DNA from: Alginatibacterium sediminis | GTDB lineage: Bacteria > Pseudomonadota > Gammaproteobacteria > Enterobacterales > Celerinatantimonadaceae | DNA: 64,000 nt | Assembly: GCF_003610775.1 (NCBI RefSeq) | Contig: NZ_RAQO01000005.1 | Span: 434,001 to 498,000, forward strand | Reading direction: 5' to 3' | Shown: positions 46,895 through 54,784 of the stretch, one piece after another | Layout of the letters: each line of letters starts with the position of its first letter | Numbering within the stretch: the first letter of the stretch is position 1 | Position numbers and translations under genes: made by a program | The notes under the pieces: generated by a model | What the model saw: the letters and a program-made list of their open reading frames with translations, nothing else | Database searches by the model: none | What the model was told of the DNA's origin: nothing

Positions 46895-48772
46895 TTAAAT
46901 AGCCCTATGTAATATCTTAGTTTCAAACTCTGGCCACTTCTTACCGTATTTTAATAACTTCTCTGAGCAAGATACTACGGTTAAGCAACTGCCTTCCTCA
47001 TGTCTTTTTAAGCGAGTTAATCCTGTGTAAATAAGTGCTAGAGTTTTCTGGTCTGTTTTATTGCTGACGTAAATAACTAAGGCTCTAGATTCCCAACCTT
47101 TGAAGCTATGAAGGGTAGTTGCTTTGATACGTGCGTCACTCATGTAAAAGCCTACTTTTTGACGGCGAGATTCTTTATCATCGTGGGCAAAGGTATGAAC
47201 TGTTTTTACACCTTTACTGCCAAGCTTTTTAATTACTTCATAGCCTATTTTTTTACTGTCACATAAAAAAGTGCTGTCAGTAATAGATAAGCCTTCATTA
47301 AAGTTGTTTTCTATTGCAAGCCTCATCAACTCATCACAACAAACATCAATTGCATTGCTTTCATTAACTTGTACCCAACGTAAATTGCATGGTTCGATGG
47401 CAAGACCTAATTGAGCTGACTTAGGTAGATTAACTAACTCTGGTGGCATAAATTCAGTCGCAAATTCACAAACTTTATCCATCGCTAATTGAGGTAGGCG
47501 ATAACTTGTTTCTAATTCTGCCCATGCACCGCTAAATCCAGCACCTTTCATCGCTTCGTCAGTCCATGACTTAGCAGTGTCGTATATATCTTGAGTTGCA
47601 TCAGCTACCAGTAGCATTTCACCTTTATCTAAACAGACTCTCCTTAGTAAAGCCCACCAATTGGGCATGAAGTCTTGCCCTTCATCAACTAAAACGGCAT
47701 CATAATGTGTTACTTCATCTGGAACAGTATCAATAATTCGGTTTACTAAGGCGGGTAGTGCAATGTTTAATACGTCATCTTCATCAGAGTTTTCCCAGAG
47801 GGCTTTATAGTCATCTTCATGGCCACTTTCCATACAAACGCGCTTGCACCAATAATGAAAATTAAGCCATGTAATATCTTTCCTTGTTTTACCCTCTCCG
47901 CTGGGCCAGCGAACTGCTACGTCCATTAAGTAATGAAGCAAAGTAATATTGTAGGTAACAACTAAGACGGTTTTTCCTTCAGCTAATAACTCCGCTGCTC
48001 TCGCTGCCAAAACAAGTGATTTACCAGACCCCGCAGCACCTCTAATACGGCGATAACCATTTTTTGTCCTGCTATTCACAAAGCTTTTTTGGGCTTTATC
48101 CAGCGTTAAAGGTTTTCGTTGTTCAGCTGCAAAATCAGGCTCAATCAACCAGTTCTTAAAGTCTAAGTAGAGATCTTGGTTCATATACTTTGAGTAATAG
48201 CGCTTTCCTTCAGGAAATACACGCAGTAAATCACCACTCTGTAATGAGTCTGCACCAACAACAGGATAAAAATGGGAGTACTTAATCATATCTCTGTACA
48301 GCATACTTTTGTTAAACAAAGCACGTACTTGCTGTTCACTCGCAAAGGGGAAGATGACACCTGCTGTTATAGCCGCGAAACCAGAGCCTTGTTCGAGTCG
48401 GGGGCAGTATAAATCAAATATTTCTTGTTTATATTGTTGGACTTTTTCAATCGGATTTTGGCTTTGCAGTGAAAATGATTTTCCGTCTTTAGTACCAATG
48501 AGTTTTGGTGGGCGGTTTCTCTGCTCTTCTATGCGATAGTCCATCGCATTTAAATTCCAGTCTTTAACTTCAAAAACACCAATGCCAACTTTTGGGTTCA
48601 ATATAACAAAATCAGGGCGTAAGCCATTTAAATGAGGCTGTATATAGATTTCCCAATCTTCAGGTAAGTGAGCATCAAAAAATTCGAAAACTAACTTTTC
48701 ACCAGGCTCTAAAGGTTGTCGAAGCTTATCAAATTGAGATATTGGCGGAGAAACAAAACGACTCGTGGGCAT
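46895..48772 (-). CDS. NERD-nuclease / SF1 (UvrD-like) helicase fusion
   Basis: 625 residues. Residues about 25-130 form a NERD domain (DAHLPEDWEIYIQPHLNGLRPDFVILNPKVGIGVFEVKDWNL), a PD-(D/E)XK-like nuclease-related fold with D and ExK visible. From about 240 comes an SF1 motor: GAAGSGKSLVLAARAAELL, DEGQDFMPNW (about 365), and TTLHSFKGWESRALVIYV (about 580). Such fusions are common in mobile islands and act on foreign DNA. It is a single gene; start at 48772. Confidence 0.88.
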   Translation of the reverse strand: MPTSRFVSPPISQFDKLRQPLEPGEKLVFEFFDAHLPEDWEIYIQPHLNGLRPDFVILNPKVGIGVFEVKDWNLNAMDYRIEEQRNRPPKLIGTKDGKSFSLQSQNPIEKVQQYKQEIFDLYCPRLEQGSGFAAITAGVIFPFASEQQVRALFNKSMLYRDMIKYSHFYPVVGADSLQSGDLLRVFPEGKRYYSKYMNQDLYLDFKNWLIEPDFAAEQRKPLTLDKAQKSFVNSRTKNGYRRIRGAAGSGKSLVLAARAAELLAEGKTVLVVTYNITLLHYLMDVAVRWPSGEGKTRKDITWLNFHYWCKRVCMESGHEDDYKALWENSDEDDVLNIALPALVNRIIDTVPDEVTHYDAVLVDEGQDFMPNWWALLRRVCLDKGEMLLVADATQDIYDTAKSWTDEAMKGAGFSGAWAELETSYRLPQLAMDKVCEFATEFMPPELVNLPKSAQLGLAIEPCNLRWVQVNESNAIDVCCDELMRLAIENNFNEGLSITDSTFLCDSKKIGYEVIKKLGSKGVKTVHTFAHDDKESRRQKVGFYMSDARIKATTLHSFKGWESRALVIYVSNKTDQKTLALIYTGLTRLKRHEEGSCLTVVSCSEKLLKYGKKWPEFETKILHRAI

Positions 48773-49043
48773 GGTTTTTATAACTCCTAGTTGATCAGAA
48801 GGTGAAGCCTATTGGTTAATAGGCATCTAGTTTGAGCTAAAAGGCACACTTAGTATTTAATCTAAGTCTACTTTAAATGAGATACTTGGAAATTTTTGCT
48901 TAATTTTATCCATAAATACTTATGTTGTAGTAGACAAAGGAATTTGGCCAACCACATGTAGGCTGGTCGCATCGTTGAAATACTAGAAGTAATCCGAAAA
49001 GTCAGAGTGTTCTGTGGATCGCAACTCGGAATTGTCCAAAAGT
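48773..49043. promoter_or_regulatory. Upstream region of the NERD helicase with an ACTTAG/CTAAGT pair
   Basis: ACTTAG (48848-48853) and CTAAGT (48862-48867) are the same half-sites as at 45470-45520, but separated by 8 bases instead of 5. They are 76-95 bases upstream of the helicase start. The different spacing makes shared control by the XRE protein uncertain. No gene lies in this stretch. Confidence 0.35.
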
Positions 49044-49193
49044 GAGTTTCGAACTTTGTTGTCACACTTTCTTTGTATAGCCACGTTGACTGAGTCTAAG
49101 TTTCGATCTTTATTGCCATTATTGGCTTCTTGAAGCCAGGATAGAAAAGCACTTCAGAAGTAGAAAATTTTCAAACTTTAATTTCCTCCGACA
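49044..49193 (-). repeat. Tn7-like multi-repeat end A (outward from vapBC)
   Basis: On the plus strand three related 19-base units appear: GTTTCGAACTTTGTTGTCA (49046), GTTTCGATCTTTATTGCCA (about 49100) and TTTTCAAACTTTAATTTCC (49168). Read in the minus direction the end begins TGTCG-N6-ATTAAAGTTTG at 49193, the same layout as the end at 49904. Repeated sites behind a TGT terminus are characteristic of Tn7-, Tn5053- and IS21-type transposases. No transposase is present. Confidence 0.5.
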
Positions 49194-49214
49194 GTTTGCG
49201 ATATACCAATCAAG

Positions 49215-49237
49215 GCTATATACTCGATGTATATAGC
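49215..49237. promoter_or_regulatory. VapB operator
   Basis: GCTATATAC-tcgat-GTATATAGC is a perfect 9-bp inverted repeat, 22 bases upstream of vapB. VapBC complexes commonly repress their own promoter through such palindromes. Confidence 0.75.
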
Positions 49238-49258
49238 TTTTTCGTTGGGAGATCCCTT

Positions 49259-49492
49259 ATGAGTATTGGATCAGTATTTGCGAATAATCGAACTCAATCC
49301 GTTCGCTTACCGGTTGATAGTCGCTTTCCTGAAAGCGTTAAGAAAGTTAACGTTCGAGTTGTAGGCAATGAGCGGATACTTTCACCCGTCGAGAACACCT
49401 GGGATAGCTTTTTTCTATCCAATAACTCTGTGACCGATGATTTTATGACTGAACGGGCCAGCCAACATCAAGATGAGCGAGAATCGTTTTAA
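49259..49492 (+). CDS. vapB: VapB-type antitoxin
   Basis: 77 residues from ATG 49259, with an N-terminal AbrB/SpoVT-like fold (MSIGSVFANNRTQSVRLPVDSRFPESVKKVNVRVVGNERILSP) as in VapB antitoxins of the VagC type. The C-terminus is acidic and probably wraps around the toxin. The stop shares a base with the vapC start, as is usual. Confidence 0.92.
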   Translation: MSIGSVFANNRTQSVRLPVDSRFPESVKKVNVRVVGNERILSPVENTWDSFFLSNNSVTDDFMTERASQHQDERESF

Positions 49493-49890
49493 TGCTTAAG
49501 TTTATGTTGGATACGAACATTGTTATCTACGTGATTAAGCGAAAGCCTGTCGAAGCGCTGGAAACCTTTAATCGTCATGCCGGTACGCTGTGCATTAGCT
49601 CCATTACGCTAGCTGAGCTGATGCATGGAGCAGCTAAAAGTGAGAAGCCAGAGCATAATCAGCGAGTCGTTGAAGACTTTACATCGCGCCTTGAGGTTTT
49701 AGCGTATGCGGATAAAGCCGCTAATCACTATGGCGATATTCGAGGCGACTTGGAGCGCAAAGGCACAACCATTGGAGTGAACGACTTGCACATTGCGGGT
49801 CACGCTCGAAGTGAAGGTTTGGTGTTGGTCACTAACAACGAAAAAGAGTTTGTTCGGGTTGAAGGGCTGCGAATAGAGAACTGGCTTTAA
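49492..49890 (+). CDS. vapC: VapC-type PIN-domain ribonuclease toxin
   Basis: 132 residues. The catalytic acidic residues are visible at MLDTNIVIYV (Asp 7), SSITLAELMHGAAKS (Glu about 43), GVNDLHIAGHA (Asp about 99) and VTNNEKEF. VagD/VapC toxins cleave initiator tRNA. The pair lies between two Tn7-like ends, and vapC is followed directly by a GCGTTATATG core that may be an attC remnant. Confidence 0.95.
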   Translation: MLKFMLDTNIVIYVIKRKPVEALETFNRHAGTLCISSITLAELMHGAAKSEKPEHNQRVVEDFTSRLEVLAYADKAANHYGDIRGDLERKGTTIGVNDLHIAGHARSEGLVLVTNNEKEFVRVEGLRIENWL

Positions 49891-49903
49891 TTGCGTTATA
49901 TGT

Positions 49904-49975
49904 TGTCGTCGAACATTAAAGTTTGGAACTCGACAAAAAAGACTAGAACTATGACAATAAAGTTTGAAACTTCCC
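49904..49975 (+). repeat. Tn7-like multi-repeat end B (outward from vapBC)
   Basis: The end begins TGTCG-N6-ATTAAAGTTTG at 49904. Three closely packed units follow: GAACATTAAAGTTTGGAACT, GACAAAAAAGACTAGAACT and GACAATAAAGTTTGAAACT. The inside of this end extends to the right, away from vapBC. It resembles the dense-site right end of Tn7, and end A resembles the spaced left end. No transposase is present. Confidence 0.5.
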
Positions 49976-50326
49976 AATGCTTTTTGTCGTCGTTTGTCTT
50001 TCGCTCTGAGAAGGTTTTGCCCCAAAATGAGTTACACCCTCTTTAGAACACCACTGTCACACCAGGCTCTTGCCATAGCAAAACTAATGGTTTTACATCT
50101 TGACGTTACTAGTTGGTAACGAGCGAATTTTGGAATTAGTCTAGCTTTCTTGGTTTGCGCACTTTTTAACTGTGTATTTGCACAGTGTTTCTGGTTTCGT
50201 TTGCGTCATTTGTCAAAGCAATCAATGATCGAGATGGATCGACGATTGATTGATACCGAGTAAAAAACTAAGGTAGACAATGGGTTAATATCAAATCATT
50301 AATTGATGAGCGAATGTGATGAAGGT
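49976..50326. other. Gene-free stretch, second copy of the cassette tail
   Basis: No gene. From 50016 it matches the tail block at 39176-39597 in order, but is 113 bases shorter in the middle. It leads into the attC-like hairpin at 50327. Confidence 0.6.
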
Positions 50327-50398
50327 CATGTTTTTTGTGATAGGCCGCGCGCTCATTGAACGGGATAGGCCGCACGTGCGGCCTACTTAGCGTTATAC
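50327..50398 (+). other. attC-like site 4 (degenerate left core)
   Basis: GATAGGCCGC appears twice and GCGGCCTAC once, ending at TTAGCGTTATAC. It is the counterpart of site 1 with paired base changes in the stem. The left core, expected as RYYYAAC, is CATGTTT here and so looks degraded. Confidence 0.55.
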
Positions 50399-50416
50399 GC
50401 AATGTAGGATTTTGTA

Positions 50417-50923
50417 ATGGATGCACAATTAATAGTTATTGGTGGTTTACCTGGCGTAGGCAAAACGACTTTAGCAAGAGATTTGTCGAAGTGTCTGGAG
50501 CTTCCTGTATTTTCGAAAGATGAACTTGAAGCTGCTGTCAGCAGAACAGGGCTCGCTTCGAATAAGCAAATGAAAGGTGTAGGTTACGAGTTGATGGACA
50601 CTATTGCTCAAGCTCACATTGATAGTTGTAGTTCTGTAATTTTTGATTTCATTGCATCTGAAAATCGTATAACCGAGTGCTGGCCCTCTTTGCGTTCTAT
50701 GCCAGTCAAGTATATTGAGTGCATTTGTAGTGATGAAAGTAAGCATCAAGAGCGTATATTATCGAGAGTTCGAGGTATTGAAGGTTGGTATGAACTAAGT
50801 TGGGAGGACATTGTTCAAATTAAGTCAATCTATAGCCCATATACTTCTGAACGGCTTATTCTAGATACTGTCGAAGACATAGATAAAAATATCAAGTTAG
50901 CTCTAAAATACATCGTTAGCTAG
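50417..50923 (+). CDS. P-loop kinase (zeta-toxin/AAA-like)
   Basis: 168 residues. Walker A is IVIGGLPGVGKTTLARDL (about 4-21). A family Asp-Glu in SKDELEAAVSRTG follows, then IFDFIASENRI. The fold is that of small phosphotransferases related to zeta toxin and gluconate kinase; the substrate is unknown. It lies between attC sites at 50327-50398 and 50931, so it is a cassette gene. Confidence 0.78.
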   Translation: MDAQLIVIGGLPGVGKTTLARDLSKCLELPVFSKDELEAAVSRTGLASNKQMKGVGYELMDTIAQAHIDSCSSVIFDFIASENRITECWPSLRSMPVKYIECICSDESKHQERILSRVRGIEGWYELSWEDIVQIKSIYSPYTSERLILDTVEDIDKNIKLALKYIVS

Positions 50924-50930
50924 AAACGCG

Positions 50931-51025
50931 TATAACAAAAAGTTTAAGATGGATTCCATACGCGTGCCGACTCGCTTACGCTCAAACATGGCACACGTCT
51001 GTCACCACTTAACTTGGCGTTAGTT
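50931..51025 (+). other. attC site 5
   Basis: Left arm TATAACAAAAAGTTTAAGATGG, right arm CCACTTAACTTGGCGTTAG, with an inner CGCGTGCC/GGCACACG pairing. The right core is GTTAGTT. It closes the kinase cassette. Confidence 0.82.
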
Positions 51026-51039
51026 TTCTAAGGTGAATC

Positions 51040-51696
51040 ATGCTCGAATTAGTACCATCTGGCACTGTAAAAAAATTAACTTCCTTTGCTATAAAGCATG
51101 GAATTAATTTGTACCTTACTCATAGAACTCAAAAAACTCTTGAAAAACTTGCTGATGGTGGAATCACCATCGAAGAAGCATTTCGTTCCGATAGCCAAAT
51201 TTTCAGATTTAATCTATTTGTAGAGTCTCTAAAAAAAGCATCGACAGATGCAAAAGCCAATTTATTAAAAAATCTTTATTTGCAGTGTTATAAAGAGCAA
51301 GAGACAGAGTCAAATGATGACGTTTACTATGAAATATTTTCGATATTAGGTGAGCTATCTGATCGGGAATTAAGAATATTATCCTTACTTCATCAATATA
51401 AAGACCTTAAAATTCAGTCTAAACATAATGACCCACTTTATTCTAAGTATTTTGAGCACCTATCGACGGACGGACTAAGAATGCCAGACGGCACTGTTTC
51501 TGATGTTTTCTATTACTATGCATCCGACCAATTGGGAATTACAGCAGAAGTTTTAGCTGGATTGGTTCAACGCATTTCAAGAACAGGTCTATTAGAAGTA
51601 ACGGGCATGGATGCAAATAGTAGTTTTCAGGAGTATCGTTTTTCTGCGCTTTACGAAACAATTAGATCAAGGCTTGTATTGGAGATGGAGAGGTAA
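51040..51696 (+). CDS. Cassette-encoded protein of unknown function
   Basis: 218 residues, helical, soluble. It has no recognisable motif. It opens MLELVPSGTVKKLTSFAIKHGINLYLTHRTQKTLEKLADGG and continues with DRELRILSLLHQYKDLKIQ. It lies exactly between attC sites 5 and 6, so it is a single-gene cassette. Its role cannot be stated. Confidence 0.7.
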   Translation: MLELVPSGTVKKLTSFAIKHGINLYLTHRTQKTLEKLADGGITIEEAFRSDSQIFRFNLFVESLKKASTDAKANLLKNLYLQCYKEQETESNDDVYYEIFSILGELSDRELRILSLLHQYKDLKIQSKHNDPLYSKYFEHLSTDGLRMPDGTVSDVFYYYASDQLGITAEVLAGLVQRISRTGLLEVTGMDANSSFQEYRFSALYETIRSRLVLEMER

Positions 51697-51719
51697 ACTA
51701 ACTTCAATCCGCAATCGAA

Positions 51720-51816
51720 AACTAACAAGTTGCTTAAACGGAAAATAACAGTTGGCTACCTTCGCTTCGCTCGTTATTTTAGCCAACAATTATTTTCCGC
51801 TTAGCAAAGCGTTAGC
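51720..51816 (+). other. attC site 6
   Basis: Left arm ACTAACAAGTTGCTTAAACGG, right arm CCGCTTAGCAAAGCGTTAGC, with inner stem GTTGGCT/AGCCAAC. It shares most bases of both arms with site 2. The right core is GTTAGCT. It closes the unknown-protein cassette. Confidence 0.88.
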
Positions 51817-51874
51817 TTTGAAAAGCACCTGCCACTTTAGTGGTGAATGAGATAAGAAATTACAAGGTATAAAG

Positions 51875-54508
51875 ATGTTCAAGAATGAATATTTGCGTTT
51901 TTTGCAGACTCTCAATGCCAAGGAGGTTCCTTCCGGGGTACGTAAAATCGCAAACCTTGTCATTGAGCACCTAGATGAAATCCACCCATTGGGTACAGCG
52001 CAAGGTAAGCGAGCCAAGAAAATAGCAGAGTTGGCATCGAAGAACTGGGATGAGTTATCAGATGTAATAAAAGATATAGCGAATGATGCAGGCGCAATTG
52101 ATGAGGTTATTAAACAACTTAAGTCCATTAAAGTTGGACCCTTTCGAGGCTTTTCAAAAGAAGAAACCCTGAATCTTTATAGCTCGCTCGTATTGATTTA
52201 CGGACCTAATGGTTCGGGTAAATCAAGCTTCTGCGAAGCACTGGAATATGGCTTACTAGGCTCGGTTGAAGAGGCCCAAAGCAAACGTTTTGCGAACCAG
52301 CCAAATTACCTGAAAAACGCCCATGTAAACCGATTTATTGCCCCTGTTATCAAAGGGGTTAATAGCAAGGATGAAGAAGTTTTAGTTTTACCAAATGACT
52401 CCTTGTACCGTTTTTGCTTTGTTGAGAAAAATCGGGTTGACAGTTTCTCTAGGATCGCTGCTCATGCTCCAGCAAAGCAAACTGAGTTAATTTCCAGCTT
52501 GTTCGGGTTAGATAATTTTTACGATTTTGTAAAAAACTTTAGTCGTGAGATTGATGAACGGCATATTGATCTTATTGGCAAGAAAGGTTTGCAGTTAAAA
52601 GATAAGCAACAAGAACTCAACGTCCATGAGTTAACGATCAAAGATAATAAACAGTCTCTCATTGAGCAGGAAGGTCTTGAAGTTGAGCTCGCACATAAAT
52701 TCAAGGCTGACACAACTTTTGACCAATTAATTGTAATGTTGGGTACTGAAGAAGCTCCTGGTGAAATTCAAGCTCTCGAGGTTGAACTTCAAAACAAACA
52801 ACCTTTGGTTACAGGTCTTACAGAAAAATCGCTTGAAGCAAGCAAAATAGAAGTAGAGTCTGCTCATCAAAAGTTAACGGCTAAACTGGGTGAACTTGCT
52901 GATGCCAGTGAGGGACTATCATTCAAGCAGTTATATAGTGCCTTGCTTGATCTACAAGAAGTTAGTAAAGAAAAATGTCCTGCCTGTAAAACGCCATTAA
53001 TTCAGGTAGAAAAAAACCCTTATGAACTAGCGAAAGATGAACTAGTAAAACTTGGTCATCTCGCCCAGCTTGAGAAAGATCGAGAAGATCTGGAAACAGA
53101 ATTTACTAAAGCAATTATGCCTGTTCATAGGGCTCTAAAAACTTGTATTGAACAAATAGGGATTGAAGGCGAAGTTAATTCATTGAGCATTTGCTTACAG
53201 GAAGACGAAGCAAAATTCGACTGGGGTTGGTGGCAAGCGCTAGAGCCAGGCAGTGAAGATATAGCTTCGCATTGGTATTTACTAAAGGATCAAGTAAAAA
53301 AACTTGAACAACGTGATATTACTGTAAATAAGGCTAACGAGGAGCGAGGGCCAAAACAAACAAGACTTACTGAACTGCGGAAACTTAGAGAGGAAGTGAT
53401 TGCGCTACAAGCTAAAAGGAAGACTCTTGAGGAAGGAATTAAAAAAGCTCATGCGGCCATTGACGCTTTTGATGAGGAAAATAAGGACCTAATCGAGTCC
53501 GTTGAAATTGAAAAAGATATCATCCAAACCAATCAAAAAATTGCAGCGAGCTACAGTGATTTTGTTATTATCTTAGCTGGTTATAGAGAAGAGTTACCCG
53601 GGAAACTAGTAGCTGATTTAGGTGAACTGGTGGTAACTTTGTACAATGGCTTCAATCGTAACGACTCTCCAAAAGACTTATTAGCCGCTATAAAGCTACC
53701 ACTGGCAGCAGGTCAACGTATAGAAATTGCTTATCAGGAAGAACCAGAAAAGTTCTTTGACGCTTTACATATCCTCAGCGAGGGCCATATTCGTTGCATT
53801 GGATTGGCAATATTGCTGGCTAAAAACCTCAAAACAAACAGTCCATTACTTATTTTCGATGACCCTGTTAATGCTATTGACGATGAGCATCGAAGTGCTA
53901 TTAGGGAAACAATCTTTAAAGATGATTTCTTTAAAGAAAAACAGATCATTTTGGCCTGTCACGGAAATGAGTTCTTTAAGGACACCCAACAGCTAATCGG
54001 CAAAAAGGCAGCTCAGGAATCTGAATCATATAAATTCCTACCTCAAGTTGGTGAAAATCATGTACAAGTTAGCTCATTTAAACGACCAATTAACTATGTG
54101 CTTGCTGCCTCAGAGCTATTAAAGGAAGCAGAATACCGTGATGCTCTTATGTCATCTCGCCGTGCATTGGAGTATCTTAGCGAAAAAGCTTGGTCCCATT
54201 ATGGCAAGCACTGTGATAAGGCTGATGCATTAATTAGCGTATCGCGGAGAGCTCCAAACGCTCCGTGGGATTTGAGGCAGCTGGTTGATAATTTGAGAGC
54301 AAAGTTCACAAAGACAAACGCTGAAATACCTAACAAAGCAGAAATTATAGAGGTCTTTAAGATATTACTTGGTCCCAATGGGCAAGTTCCACCGTGGTTA
54401 TATTTGAATAAGGGAACTCATGAGGAGAATGATCGAGAAGAGTTTGACCATGCAATTGTTAACACTATCGTGGAATCCATAGAGAAATTGGATATTGCAT
54501 TGTCTTAA
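51875..54508 (+). CDS. SMC/Rad50-like ATPase with zinc hook
   Basis: 877 residues. Walker A is IYGPNGSGKSSFCEALEYG (about 107-125). The long coiled-coil region is interrupted by a CxxC hook KCPACKTPL (about 367-375), and Walker B is LLIFDDPVNAIDDE (about 657-670). The N-terminal 90 and C-terminal 150 residues are unlike SMC cores. It lies between attC sites 6 and 7, so it is a large single-gene cassette. Related proteins (Lamassu, Wadjet, Septu ATPases) act with partners; none is adjacent here. Confidence 0.82.
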   Translation: MFKNEYLRFLQTLNAKEVPSGVRKIANLVIEHLDEIHPLGTAQGKRAKKIAELASKNWDELSDVIKDIANDAGAIDEVIKQLKSIKVGPFRGFSKEETLNLYSSLVLIYGPNGSGKSSFCEALEYGLLGSVEEAQSKRFANQPNYLKNAHVNRFIAPVIKGVNSKDEEVLVLPNDSLYRFCFVEKNRVDSFSRIAAHAPAKQTELISSLFGLDNFYDFVKNFSREIDERHIDLIGKKGLQLKDKQQELNVHELTIKDNKQSLIEQEGLEVELAHKFKADTTFDQLIVMLGTEEAPGEIQALEVELQNKQPLVTGLTEKSLEASKIEVESAHQKLTAKLGELADASEGLSFKQLYSALLDLQEVSKEKCPACKTPLIQVEKNPYELAKDELVKLGHLAQLEKDREDLETEFTKAIMPVHRALKTCIEQIGIEGEVNSLSICLQEDEAKFDWGWWQALEPGSEDIASHWYLLKDQVKKLEQRDITVNKANEERGPKQTRLTELRKLREEVIALQAKRKTLEEGIKKAHAAIDAFDEENKDLIESVEIEKDIIQTNQKIAASYSDFVIILAGYREELPGKLVADLGELVVTLYNGFNRNDSPKDLLAAIKLPLAAGQRIEIAYQEEPEKFFDALHILSEGHIRCIGLAILLAKNLKTNSPLLIFDDPVNAIDDEHRSAIRETIFKDDFFKEKQIILACHGNEFFKDTQQLIGKKAAQESESYKFLPQVGENHVQVSSFKRPINYVLAASELLKEAEYRDALMSSRRALEYLSEKAWSHYGKHCDKADALISVSRRAPNAPWDLRQLVDNLRAKFTKTNAEIPNKAEIIEVFKILLGPNGQVPPWLYLNKGTHEENDREEFDHAIVNTIVESIEKLDIALS

Positions 54509-54540
54509 TTTATAGGAGTGGAACTTTGAACATTGAAAAA

Positions 54541-54610
54541 GCTAACAAGCCACTGCACACGGAAATTTTACTCGCTTCGCTCCCAAAATTCCGGTGAGTG
54601 GGGCGTTAAC
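54541..54610 (+). other. attC site 7
   Basis: Left arm GCTAACAAGCCACTGCACACGG, right arm CCGGTGAGTGGGGCGTTAAC, 70 bases in all. The right core is GTTAACT. It closes the SMC-like cassette. The following 70 bases match those that follow attC site 2. Confidence 0.82.
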
Positions 54611-54685
54611 TCCAAATGTTCCAAACTTCCGCAAATCCGAAACACCTTTGCACAAGTGACCACCCAAACACGTTTATGTCCATTT
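54605..54685 (+). repeat. Repeat of the post-attC block found at 40703-40783
   Basis: About 78 bases match the block that starts at GTTAACACC (40703), with roughly 85 per cent identity by eye, both in the same orientation and both directly after an attC right core. They flank 13.9 kb. Homologous or integron recombination between the two could delete or duplicate the whole segment. Confidence 0.7.
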
Positions 54686-54784
54686 GCTAGTTAACACTTC
54701 AGACTATAGATAGTCTGAAGTGTTTTACTTTAGAAAAACACATGCAAAAGACTTGAGGAACCAATCTATGGGGGAGGGAATTAT

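Noticed and set aside
49194-49903. vapBC as cargo inside one small Tn7-like element
   Set aside because: The TGT ends face away from vapBC. For an element containing vapBC they would have to face inward.
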